Positions 11,380 to 22,646 of a DNA stretch of 64,000 nucleotides are shown one piece after another. The stretch comes from Artocarpus heterophyllus (Eukaryota; Streptophyta; Magnoliopsida; Rosales; Moraceae): NCBI GenBank assembly GCA_025403435.1, contig JAJQZP010000044.1, positions 77,501 through 141,500 of the forward strand, read 5' to 3'. The notes below the pieces were generated by a model. It did no database searches, was not told where the DNA came from, and saw nothing but the letters and a program-made list of their open reading frames with translations. Both the position numbers and the translations under genes were made by a program. Within the stretch, counting starts at the first letter, position 1, and each line of letters opens with the position of its first letter.

Positions 11380-14300
11380 CTATGAACTCCTTTTGGGTCC
11401 TCTTTGCTTCTTCTTGGAGGCTGGATCTGGAAGTGTCCAGTACTGCTTCGTGGCCAATAAGATCTTCTCTCTGAATTTGGGGCCATTTTCGTGGTCTACA
11501 ATGGCTGTATTGTATTGCATTGCGTCAAGTATTGGCTTGATCTTCACCATGAGATCCACATCATCCCTGATAATCACACCACCTTCTGGCCTCAAAATTC
11601 TATCCATTTCCAAAAGAATATCTTCCATTTCACATCTGCCAGAAAAGGGTGAATGGGAGATTAGTCTTTCATAACTGCTTAATATTTGAAACTTTTAAGA
11701 TTATGTAAACTGTGAGATAAGATAATAAACACACAAAAGAGAGAGAAGAAAGAACATTTACAAGAATGCGTGGTTCCATTAGTAATTAATTACCTGCCGT
11801 CATAGAGGCTAAAAACTGAATCAGCGTGAATGAAGTCATAAGTTCTTGGATAAGTAGACATGGCTTCGCACCTAACAAAAGAATACTTGGAGTCATGAGG
11901 CATCAACTTACTTCCCAAATATATTATGTAATAGAAAACAATAATATTCTCTGTTCTTAAAAAGTAGGCTATCCAGTCAATTGCAAATATAATATATTTA
12001 TCCAACAAAAGTTATTTTTCCAGTCTCATTTGACTGTTATCAACAAGCAAACAAAACAATTAAAGGCCAGTGTTCAAACAACATCATATTGAGGGGAAAA
12101 AAAGAAAGAAAGAAAATCACTAAAGCTGAAGAATTGAGAATCTGGGCAGCTATGAAACGAGTTGAAATAAAAAATTCTCTCTTAAAAAAGGTGAACAAGC
12201 AAAAGTTAATTGTCAAGTTGGAAAGTTGCAATAAGAGTTGTTAAATGATGAAAGGGAAAAAGCATTACCAGCTTTGATAAGTTCCAATCAAGCCACGTTC
12301 ATAAATGACACCAAGAGTGTTACTTTCGGCCTCCACGGGGACAGCATTCATAACCCAAACAGGATCATCGATCAGTGCAGCAGCGAAGCCACCCAGGTAG
12401 GAGTTCATGTCAAGCAAATTCCTGTACCTTCCTCTCTCTGCCAATTGGCTGTCATAGCTCTTGTAATATTCTACTCTCTTCTTCCACATCTCTGTGTTTT
12501 CCCTGAAAATCTCGGCACTTATTTCTCTTAAACTTCCCCTGCTGACCCTTGGAGGGACTGAAGTCAGCCTCTCTGGCCATTTGGCCAATTCCCCACCTGC
12601 AACTTCTTTAAGATGTGTCACATTTGGCAGTGGGGTCAAACAGTTCTCCATTTTTGTGTACCTACAAAAACAAATTAAAAAAAGGGTTAAGTTAAAATAG
12701 TACATTTTGGATATCCCTTGTGTTCACGGCAATAAAGAGTTTTTAACTTTTAGCTGATATTTTTCTTTGAGAATGAGAGTTGACAATAAAAAAACAATTT
12801 GGTGTAATGTGTAGTTAGACAGGTCAACTAACAAAGTAGAAGTGTCAAAAAAGAAGGGTGGGGGAAAACAAGGGACTTGTATTCATATCTTATACCCTTT
12901 ATCATTACATGGGGTTTGGCATCACTTCTATAGCACGCCATATGGTATTTGACAAACAACATATCCTCAAACAGAGTTTTATATAATGAGAAAACATAAA
13001 TTTAAGAATCCAAAATCTTATGAAAACCATATTTATTGAAAAGGATTATTAAGCACATTACCATGCCCTGTCTGGATCTTGACCTTGACAAAATCGTGGC
13101 TTCTTGAAAACCTTGCGGTTCTTCTGACAATGAACATGATTAGTGGGTTTCTGCCAAATGGCAAGATCATCCTTCTGCTTCAATTTCTTCCAACACAGGC
13201 TTTTTGCCACAGCCTCAATCTCTGCCTGCTCAGCTTGGAGATCTCTTTTAGTTCTTTCCCAGCCTTTCCAGTGTTTCTCCCAGTTTATTGGAGGACCAGA
13301 CAAAATCCAATAACCACCCGGACGTAGAACTCTATCAATTTCAATCAAGTAAAGCCCGTCTGCACATATTAACTTAGAGTTCAGGAACAGGAACAAACAT
13401 TTTTTGTCTCAAGCAAAGTGAAATAAGAGACCAACAAAAAGGAAGGAAATATGAAAGGAGAACTCTTTGGCAAGCTAAGGCAATCAAAAAAAAGGGATCC
13501 TACTCTACTGTTCTAAAATCAGATATAATTTCAGGGAAAATTTTTAGCCTGTTTGACATTAATTAGTTTTAACGAACTTTTCGGCTAGAAATAAGGTAAA
13601 GTTTTTGCATGCTACAGTAAAAACAAAAAAGTTGTTATAGTGTTTAGCTTTCACATGCTACAGTGTATAACTAATGGTTCTAACTATCATGCCAAATACT
13701 ATGTTTAAATTAGTACTCTATGTTATATCGAAATATGTGTTTAGTACTCCATGTTTTAGAATATTTAATATTGGTATCTCGACCTTTTAAAAAAACTTCT
13801 TTCAATACCTCGAGCCCTTTTATAGGACATAAAAAAAAATTGTCCTTGTTATAAAATATAAAGGGTTGACTAAAAAAAGGTAATTTTGTTTTTTAATCTC
13901 AAAAAGGGGCTCTGAGATACTAAAAAAAGATTTTCTAAGAAGTCTAGGTACTAATATTAAATATTCTAAAATATAGGATACTAAACACATATTTCGATAT
14001 AACGCATGGTATTAATTTAAAATTTTCCCATAATTCTAATAAACTCTAATGATTTAGAACTATATATTACTAGTACATTTTTTATTATTATTATTATTAT
14101 TTCAATACCATACACATAAATATGAAATGGGACAATATTAGATTACCATATTTGCCCCACGGAATTAGGCAGCGTGAGCAGTGGGCCATGTCAAATACCC
14201 TTGAAGGGTAAGGAAGTCTAATGGATGCAAGGACTCCAATCAAAGCAGGAACTCCTCTTTCGAGGGCAAATTGGACTTGGGCCTCGTGGGTGTCTCTTGG

Positions 14301-16390
14301 GGCAAATGACACTGCCAGGATGTCCCTGGACAATAGGTAGGCACCCCAGCTTGCAACCTGAATATATGAAAAATACATTTTCATTACATGAATATCAATA
14401 ATTTTATTTAATCTAGAGAGAAATTGCCATGAAAAATTACACATGAAAAGTACTGTATGGTGAATAATCACATTAACTATCTAAATAGCTATATTAGAGA
14501 GTATAGTTTAGAACTAGAAGTTAGCTTGTAGATAAAGAGATCTAAGTCAAAACAAAGTCAATAATAATTGAGGGAGAGATGACATGGAATTTTGTCACCA
14601 GTTCTTGATATTTACTTACAGATTCAAAAGATATTTATTACTGACTAGATTATGGGAAAGTACATTTCAAGGTCCTTTCTACCAATAATCAATCAATGAT
14701 GTATCATTAGAAGAGGAAGAAGAAAATAGTTGCCGTAGACAAACAACTAAAAAAACAGCCAATTTATTAACTACCATAACCTTATGAAAGTGCAATTTTT
14801 GCTGAGAACTAGTTCCACTCTTATTGTTCAGCTCCTATAGTTCTTACCCCAAAACGGTTACCCACTATCTCTCTCTCCATAGCGATGACATACAAAAAAA
14901 AATTGAATTGTTTGGTGTCCAAAGCTCATCGGATACCTTAATAGGACTCAACTATAACCCACCTAAAATACCTCTAATTTGACTAAACGTAGTATCTGGA
15001 TTTTACAAACCATTTTTTTTAATATCAACCATGTAGTATTAATCCAGTTCTTATCAGGTGGAATATCTAACCGCTTTTAGCTTTTCTTTTCTTTTTTTTT
15101 TTTGACCCAATTTTTGCTATTCTGTTTGTACTACTCTTCTAATTAAAATTCACGCAAAAACGAAAATAAAAGAAAAGAATCTAATGCTCTGACAAAGTAC
15201 ACGATTTTCTTCCTTTTTTTTTCAAATAAAAATCAAGAAATGGCCAAAAAAGCCATGCAACGTCAAGCTCCCAGAAGAACAAGATACAAAATGTGGTATG
15301 TTAATTACAAATTCTATTAGACCCCCGAAAAAAAAAGACATTAAAATATAAAAAAAATTGTCTGATTAATGCATCCTTATATTTCATCCCTTAATTTTCA
15401 TTTTCAGATCCCTGTCTCATAACCAAAAAGGGTAAAAGAAAATAAAAAAATAAAAAAAATCCTCTATCCAATGAATGTACTTTCTTGGCAATTGAATTAC
15501 CATTCAAATCCAATTTTTCTTTTTCCAAAGAAAAAATTTCCATTCTCTCCACCATAACCCAAAAATGGGATAAAATTTCACATTAAAGGAGAAAATAAGA
15601 ATCAAAATTTGGCGTAATTAACCTAAAGAAAACCAAAAAAAGAAAAAACCTAAGGAAGAAATCAAGAAAAGAAAAGAAGAAAGAATTAAAGAACATGACG
15701 TACTCCACAACCGGTATCAATGGCGGTCCTAATGGAGCCGCTTTCAAGATCGATCAACTTCCCGATATCGTCGATGTACGCGTCGGCGCCGTGAGGAAAC
15801 ATCGTTCCGCCGCCGGGGAACGTCAGCCTTCCGGTTTTGTTGTCGTAGTGAACCCAATTCTGGACCTTCTTCTCCACCACCAGCTCCTCGTGAGGCACAT
15901 TCGCGAACCAAGCCGCTCCCCGGCTCTCCGGCCACCGGAAAGGAATCTTGTACCCCTTCGGCGCCGGAATCCGGCACTTCAACATCTCCTCCGGCTCCGG
16001 ACAGTGCCTCTCCCGGTAAATCAGCCGGTCCCGGTCGAACATCAGCGACCTCTTGACGTCCTCGCATGGCGTGTACTCAGAGAGATCGGCGGCGCACGGC
16101 GGAAATTTCGGTACGCGCGCTGCCGAAGAGGAGGGGCTGCGATCATCGGAGGCGCGGTGGTGGGAGGTGAAGTCGAGGCGTGTGGAGTTGACGCGGTGCA
16201 GGAGGGGAGCGCAGGGTGGCGACTGTTGTTGGTGGACGGCGGCGGAGGGGATGGTGCCGGAGGTGTGGCGCCAGAAGCCGAGGAGGTAGCAGAACGTGCA
16301 GAGGATAACGCCGGCGGTCAAGGCCCAAACCCTGGGCCTCTTGGCTCTCCCGAGGTTCGACGAGAAACGTAGTCGATTCGTTTCCACCAT
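11380..16390 (-). CDS. PMT15-like: Pectin methyltransferase-like protein (PMT15/16 type, QUASIMODO family)
   Basis: Six exons on minus: 16390-15704, 14357-14147, 13359-13062, 12661-12269, 11871-11794, 11635-11380. They total 1923 bp, or 640 codons plus stop, a normal family length. The protein is a predicted type II Golgi membrane protein: short basic cytosolic tail, one membrane span at about 21-40 ([20 protein letters not shown]), a Ser/Pro-rich stem, then the putative SAM-dependent methyltransferase domain. Seen motifs: [43 protein letters not shown], the SAM motif AIDTGCG (223-229) continued as VASWGAYL across intron 1, [57 protein letters not shown] and [14 protein letters not shown]. 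Family role: methylation of homogalacturonan or related wall polysaccharides in the Golgi. N-glycosylation sequons are at NST and NKT in exon 1 and NVT in exon 4. I chose ATG 16390; an in-frame ATG at 16612 would add 74 atypical residues. Intron 2 contains two MITE-type repeats. Confidence 0.93.
13547..13699. repeat. MITE family A copy in PMT intron 2
   Basis: About 150 bp beginning CCTGTTTGACATTA and ending near ATGCCAAATAC, with the family core GCATGCTACAGT repeated in the form CACATGCTACAGTGTA. It is related to the copies at 16879, 28101, 34489, 40074, 58427 and 60257. Confidence 0.65.
13706..14019. repeat. 314-bp foldback element in PMT intron 2
   Basis: The first ~115 bp (starting TAAATTAGTACTCTATG) is an inverted copy of the last ~115 bp, including the exact shared block TATATCGAAATATGTGTTTA. 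The arms differ by scattered substitutions and the spacer is under 100 bp. This is a foldback MITE sitting wholly within an intron, immediately next to a family A MITE. Confidence 0.85.
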
Positions 16391-16720
16391 TTTTCTTTCT
16401 CTTTCTTTTCTTTCTTTGTCTTTGTTTTGAGCTCGCTCTCTCTCAAATCTCAATCCACAGAAACAAGACTGATGAGTAAGTGAATGAGTAATAAACATGA
16501 AACGAAGACGACGATGGTGTATGTGCACGTATATAGCATGCGGTGAAGAATGGCGTTTCCGAGGATGATTTTCCATTGGGGGATGAAAAACTTTTTTTTT
16601 CGTGGGACCCACTTGGTGGGCCCACCCATTGAAAGGGTCGGGCTGTAGCCCAGTTAAAATTTATAGAATTGGGATTGGACGAAATGGATCGTGAGAGCAC
16701 GCGCGATCGACTACACGCGC
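16391..16720 (-). promoter_or_regulatory. PMT gene 5' UTR and core promoter candidates
   Basis: Two minus-strand TATA candidates: GCTATATACGTGC at about 16528-16540 and CTATAAATT at about 16658-16666, the latter with CCAATCCCAATT just upstream (about 16669-16680) and GGGCCCAC / GGGCT motifs nearby. If the proximal TATA is used, transcription starts below 16612, which supports the ATG at 16390. A pyrimidine/GA-rich tract (16391-16425) precedes the start codon. Confidence 0.45.
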
Positions 16721-17372
16721 GCTCAGTCGCTTGGTCTCTTGTATGAGTTTAATTGTGAGATGATGGGACAAACAGAGCTTCGGCTCTTCCCTGTTCTTTT
16801 CTAACGTAGTATTAATAGGGAAGTTAATAATATAATTTTAATAATTAAATATTAATACATAAAAAAATAAGTTTTAAAGGGTGTTTGGCAATATTAGTAC
16901 ACATTAAAACTTTTAGTTGTTAAAGTGCAAAGCTCATTTTTAATTGCTACAGTATAAAGCTCACACATGCTACAATTTTCGGCCTAAAAATTTCAATTTT
17001 GATCATATTTCTCAAACACCTTATTAGTTTTACTCGTTTTGTTTTTCATTTTTAATCTTTTGTCACCCCAATTTATTTGTTGTTGTTGTTGGAGAAAAAT
17101 GTTGAAGACGCCGAAGAACAAGGAAAACCCACTAGGAGAAGGTTGTAGTCTCTCAATTGTTTTCGCTCATCACAGCAGTTGGCTTTGCCATGAGCAATAG
17201 TGAGTTGTGACGAAGATGTTGATGAGACGTAGCCACGACGACCAGGAGAAAGAGGAAAGAGGTTTGAGAAGAAAGTGAAAAAAAAAAAAAGAAGAGAGAT
17301 AAATGGCCGACGAATATCTTCAAAAAGAGAGAAGATGAGAGAGATATTGTGTGCTATTTTTTTTTTTTTTGG
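16721..17372. other. Intergenic DNA with a MITE
   Basis: Upstream of the methyltransferase gene and left of the first solo LTR. It contains the family A MITE at 16879-17020 and a moderately GC-richer stretch at 17090-17280 with no convincing ORF. Confidence 0.45.
16879..17020. repeat. MITE family A copy with clear terminal inverted repeats
   Basis: Starts GGGTGTTTGGCAA and ends CTCAAACACC, so the termini are inverted copies of GGTGTTTG. The interior has two TGCTACA motifs. Length about 142 bp, no ORF. Confidence 0.75.
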
Positions 17373-17377
17373 AAATA

Positions 17378-19876
17378 TGTGACACACCAATTATTAATTC
17401 AGTGTAATCAGTGTAAAAATGATGAATTAGTGTATCATAATGTAAGTTTGAACTTAATTTAACTATTTTGTAATATTTTTAAATTAGTATTACTTTTAAT
17501 CATTTCAATTGTTAATTTGAAATTTTGGAACAAAACAAATTGTCAAATGTTTCATATGTCCCCTTTGGAAAACCGTGTGTTGAAACATGGTTTTTACTTT
17601 GCAAAAGCCACTCTCTTCCTCTATTTATTTCCTCTCCCTCTCCTTCCCTCACTCACTCTCTCTCACACTCTCTCACGCTCTCGTTCTCTCACTCTCTAAG
17701 ACTCTCTCTCTTCTCTCTCTCTGCCTGTCACCCTCTCTCTTTCCCTCTCAAATTTTGATTCAAAATTGAGCTCAAGCTTGGATCTTCAGCTGGATTGGAA
17801 GCTAAGGATCAAGATTGAGCCTCCACAAACTTGATTTCAAGCTTGGATTCGAGATTAGTTTGTTATTTTTCAAATTCTCAAAACTTATTCCAAATTTTTC
17901 AATTTCTTTAAAATGTTGTAATCCGAGTTTCTATAGCTTAGGAAACCTTTAATCTAAGTTAATAGGACTCAAAACAACTCGAATCTAGGATTGATTTCAC
18001 GAAAAACGGATTGGATCATATTTTTCCCATTTTTGGATTCCTTTGAGATTTTCTATGTAAATCTTGTTTAAGCTTGTTTAATTGCATTCTATCATCTATG
18101 AATGTTTTCTATATCTGAAAATTGAGAAAATAAGTTTAGAATGAGATTTTGAGCTTAGGAGGCCGAGACTCGAAATTTGAAACTTTATGGAATTTCCCAG
18201 TTTGACGGGCCGATCTTGAGTATTGGTAGGCCGAATTCATGAGTTCCCCAGGCTGGATTCATATCATCGACGGGCCGTACCTAAGAAAGTTCTGTACGCT
18301 GGTATAGATAGTTCGGCAAACCGATCGAAGTTTATGAGAAATGACTGTTTTTCACTCGTTTTTACTATTTTAAACCTAGATGAAGTTTTTAACTTTATAG
18401 AATGACTCTATGAACTTCAATGGCACATTAAGACACCATAAAATAGCTAAGTAATGTAGAACATCCTAAGCTAGATATTGATAGACTTAGTTTACATTAA
18501 AGGTTGTGCCTGATTTCATGGAGCTGACGTATAGCGGACTGGGACTGCGGTACCAGGATATGGTGCAGGATTCCAAGTAAAACTTCTACCCCTTCCTTTG
18601 GTAGCATGATTTTAATGTTTTTGGCCTTAAACGATTCTTTCAAAGTGTTTTCTACAAAACAACCTCTTTCAAAGTGATGTCTTTCAAAATAAGTTTCAAG
18701 AGATAATTTGAGATGGGTTACTTAGTGATTACATTCCTTGATGCAAAATGAATAATCATAATGAATTAAATAATAAATGTAAATGAGAATACTCGGTAAG
18801 GTGAAACCTAAATAATAACATAATACTGGACACGTTATTGACACCGTTCAAAAGGAAATAAAAGAGCATGATGCCATTCATAGAGATCGGGTCGTGGAGA
18901 GTGCGACCTTGGAGGCAGGTCTTGAAATCTAGCTGGGCCACTGTGGTGGTGATTATGATGGCTTTGCCAGAAACTAAATAATAAGTCAAATTTACGGATG
19001 ACTAATGGATTAATGGAAAAAGTAAATTTTATAAGTCTACCTGTGGTATTTTATAATTCTTATGTTATAACGGATCTAACCTTGAATTAATGTTTTTAAA
19101 GCTCAGCCCTAGATTAGATTTGGATGAAAAGAGAGTAAGATGGTAAGTATAATTTTAACGAATTTCAATCTATTATTTTTATAACTCTTGTCTATAATAG
19201 AATATTAAATTTAATTAAACGTTCTTCGAACCTTTAGTCCTATTGAGTATTCCACTTATATTTTGTTTATCTTTCTAAACCCCTTTTCCCTAGGTGGATT
19301 GTAGCTTAGGATCGACAGGAGGCAACATGGCAACAAGTGAGTCATAAGAATATTGTTTTGGGTTATTGCTTAATTTAATTCAAGCCATATATAATTTTAA
19401 TATCTATCTTTCTTATTGGACTGTGATTGTATTATTTTATTATCGATACCATGTGTGTGCACCAATGTGGTTTTGATGGGGCCCGACTTATGTTTAATTA
19501 TCTTTAATATTTTATTTTATGTGTTACTGTTTCAAAATAATGATAAATGTTGAGGGTAAGCTCGGCGCCACCACCAAGGACCTAAGTTTGGTGGTCGGCT
19601 ATTAAGCTCTACAGACCCTAGGAAGCTTGCTGTCGGCCCCCGATGCTTTATACTTCTTACCGTGGTGCCTCTCAAGCATCCAAGGCTGCGCCCCAAGAAG
19701 ACTGTTATCGTTGTCCGGCGTCGGATCAACAATGAATGTTTTAGAATGTTTTTAAACTATCACGTTTTTTTAAAATAAAATAGCCCAAATCATTTAATTG
19801 GTGTTTTTATTCAAAAATATACTTTAATTAACTTAATAAATCCACTACGTCACTACTCGTACTTTGGGGCATGACA
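17378..19876 (+). mobile_element. Solo LTR, large family (copy 1), TSD AAATA
   Basis: 2499 bp from TGTGACACACC to GGGGCATGACA, flanked by the direct repeat AAATA (17373-17377 and 19877-19881). It aligns along its length with the element at 31748-33957: shared blocks include AATGATGAATTAGT near the left end, CTATTTATT followed by CT-rich DNA (TATA and start-site region at about 17621), ACGTATAGCGGAC, GACCTTGGAGGCAGGTC, GGGCCACT..GGTGGTGAT and CATGTGTGTGCAC. No internal coding sequence is attached, so it is a recombination-derived solo LTR. End sequences of the TGTAACGCCCC...GGGGCGTGACA type recall plant Ty3/gypsy LTRs, but the superfamily is inferred. Confidence 0.88.
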
Positions 19877-19881
19877 AAATA

Positions 19882-21245
19882 TAAAGAAAGTAGGGCTATT
19901 TATAGAAATTTATGTAAATGTAAATCTATAAATATAAGGGCCTATTTATTAAAATTTTCTAATTTTGGTTTATTGATTTTTATTAGTCCTTTGCTTTAGT
20001 TGAAATCCCTCCTCGTCCTTAATAGAGTTGTCTTTAGCACTTCAACGATTTTTTTGAGGTTTGGCAGAGTTAGATTTGGAATGTAACTTATTTTTACTAT
20101 TTTTTTTAATCGATTTTGAGGGGTTGATTAGTAAATATGAACATTTAAGTGACAAACAAAGATTTAAGTGATAAACACACTAATAGGAGGATCCATAGCA
20201 TGGGCTCCATAATTGAAGTTCACCTTTTCTTAGTTACAATTTTAAACATGAGGTATTTAGTTAGCAAGCCATACTTTTTGAGTGTGGATCGACTTCTACC
20301 ACTACACACTAGGTAAAAACTTTTAGTATTTTTGCACAACATTAAAAAAAGAAGAAGATTATGATGCTTAAAATACCCCTAAAGTTAATTAGTTTTTTTT
20401 CCTCTGTCTTTCTTCCTTTCTCCCCTTTTCCCACATACGTCTCAAGTTCTCTTTCTTCTCTTTCTCCTTCTCCACACACAGCCTCTAGATGCCATCTAGC
20501 CCCCTTCGATGTTGCCCTATCTCCACGTGACTACTGCTAGCGCATTTGTCTTCGATGACGCTGACAATGCCATCATTGTCATCTTTGTGCTTCTCTGGTT
20601 CCCGGCCAGATCTATTCATGTTTGGAAGAAGAGGAGATTTGCCTTCACTATAAGGAGATGCATGATGTGGGGCGCGGTTGCTGGTGTAGTGGAGCGGTGG
20701 TTGTAGATCGGGGAATTAAGACAATATCTTCACTGAAATTGTCAGCTGCGAGCAGTCTGATGAATCTAAGCACAACACCATTTCCTTCGACGACGACTAC
20801 ACCGTAGCGAAGGGACAATGCGGCAAAGATCATTCACCGTCGCCGGATGCAAGATCAGCATTTCATGATTTTTTTAATTTTCTTTTGTAATGTTTGTGGT
20901 TTTTTGTATTGGTCTAAGAAATATTTGTAACGATTTTAGATTACATGGATTTTTTTTTTTAGAATTTTGTGTTTTTATGTGATTTTGTTGGGTTATTTTT
21001 TAATTGCGTGTATGTTCTATGATTTTCTTCAATTTTGTGAATTTTTAACTATTTTGGTGAGAGAATTCCGCAGAAACCAATGGTTACGATAACCATCTAT
21101 TGGGCAATATCTATGGTGGATATCGGATAGTGACTAGTGACCATGACCAATGCTGGATACTTGTTAGCAACTTTGAGGGTATACCTAGTATTTTAAACTA
21201 TAGAATGATGATGTAGCGTGAAATCGTTTACAATTAGTTTTTTTA
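19882..21245. other. Gene-free DNA between two solo LTRs
   Basis: AT-rich, with a moderately GC-rich patch at about 20400-20860 whose short ORFs on both strands resemble nothing I recognise. No repeat termini were found. Confidence 0.4.
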
Positions 21246-21250
21246 GTAGC

Positions 21251-22641
21251 TGTTGTAGATTTTCTAATGCAAGTGCACGTATCGTTAACAAGTAATAAAG
21301 AGCAAGTAAAGTATTGTTCCCACGAGGATTGCATTAATCTAGCTAAGTACCGAAATTGATTAACCCTACAATTATTTGAACAATCAAATATAAAATAGAA
21401 AAATAACAAAACAAAAAAATATAAATGAAAATCTAAATAATAAAAGACTAGGGCATCCGATTTCACCTAAATTAATCATATTCAAATTATCTAATTTAAT
21501 CAATTGATGTTTACTCCTATGCCGATAACGAATTTCTCTTAGGTAGTCATTAATCTTTCTCAAGCATTAATAATTTATCCCAGTTAGCAAATTTCCTACA
21601 TCTCTGTGGAAACTCTAAACTTACCAAGATTCATTAAGAACAAAAAATTCATAGTGTTACACAAGTCTCATAGATATCTCTATCCTATGATAATCTCATG
21701 GCATTCAATCATGGTCTAATTTAATTATCGCTTCTCAGCCTCAAATTAAATCACAAATCATGCAAAAGGTGCGCAAACTTTTACAAGCATTAAGATTAGA
21801 TTAAATACTCAACATAGATAATGAATAAACATGGAATTGAATTAAATTAAACAAAGTAAATTAAACAAAGTGAACATTCATAATTCGGCTACATCGTAGC
21901 CCTAGAATAGAGAAAATTAGTTCCTAATGAAACTAAAAACAATCCTAAATAATATCTTAAACATGATGAGTGAAGGAAAAGAACTGTGTTTGGATGCGAA
22001 GATGATTTTCGTCTCTAGGTTGCACCGTTCTTCTTCTTCAAAGCAATGAGTTCTTCCCTCTTGTCTGTAGTTTTTCCCTCTTAGAATTCGTGCTCCAACC
22101 CTTCATAATGTTCTATTTATAGGCTAGGGTTTAAAAGGGTAATTTTGAAACGAAATTACACTAGAATTTGAATTGGGATTGCAATGGCGCCTAGGCTCGA
22201 TTTTTTGGTGCCTAGGCGCTATACTTGCCCGTGGAAGCTTTTCTGAACTAACGCCTAGCCGCCATGAATACGACGCCTAGGCTTCCAAGTAGCGCCTAGG
22301 CGCCAAGATTATAGCTCCTAGGCGCTATACTGGCCTCCCAAATGGCGCCTAGGCGCCTAAATTGTGACGCTTAGGCGCTATGCTTTCGGGTTTTTTGTGT
22401 AAAACTTCATCTGTAGCAGCGCCTAGGCGCCCAATAGTTGGCGTCTAGGCTCCATTTCATCCCAAATCCACTTTTGCTCAATTTTCGGTCTGCTTTGCCT
22501 TGCGCTTTGCCATTATGCATCGTTTTCCTTCAAAACCTATAAAAGAACATAAAACACTATTACATTCTTATAAATCGCTCAAAACTAACAAAAATATTAA
22601 GTGAGAATCATCTAATTAATTAGCCTAAAACTAACTTATCA
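21251..22641 (-). mobile_element. Solo LTR, second family, TSD GTAGC
   Basis: 1391 bp. On minus it begins TGATAAGTTAG and ends CTACAACA; on plus it begins TGTTGTAG at 21251. The direct repeat GTAGC flanks it (21246-21250 and 22642-22646). A minus-strand TATA box (CTATAAATAG) lies at about 22111-22121, with a GC-palindrome array just upstream in U3. Near its 3' end on minus are the phrases complementary to GCAAGTGCACGTATCG and GTTCCCACGAGGATTG, which I remember as widespread in plant genomes. No coding sequence. Confidence 0.85.
22186..22453. repeat. Array of about ten GCGCCTAGGCGC-type palindromes
   Basis: Within about 270 bp there are roughly ten variants of the 12-mer palindrome GCGCCTAGGCGC: some full (after AGTA at about 22293, in AAATGGCGCCTAGGCGCC, and in CAGCGCCTAGGCGCC) and others one or two bases degraded (CGCCTAGCCGCC, GACGCTTAGGCGC, GGCGTCTAGGC). 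They are separated by about 15-35 bp of unrelated DNA, several followed by TAT or CCAA. The array lies upstream of the LTR's minus-strand TATA box. Confidence 0.88.
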
Positions 22642-22646
22642 GTAGC

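Noticed and set aside
15695..16372. 225-codon plus-strand ORF rich in Arg, Gly and Val
   Set aside because: It is the shadow of PMT exon 1 on the other strand; the GC-rich coding exon makes the opposite frames open.
15686..16612. PMT start at the upstream in-frame ATG (16612)
   Set aside because: The extra 74 residues are His/Arg-rich and unlike the family's N-terminus, and a TATA candidate at about 16530 would start transcription below this ATG.
20509..20833. Overlapping short ORFs on both strands in a GC-richer patch
   Set aside because: No recognisable domain, no splice pattern, and ORFs open on both strands at once, as expected from composition.
22186..22453. Regularly spaced palindromic repeats that superficially resemble a CRISPR array
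   Set aside because: The setting is a plant solo LTR; units are only 12 bp, spacers are short and irregular, and there are no cas genes.
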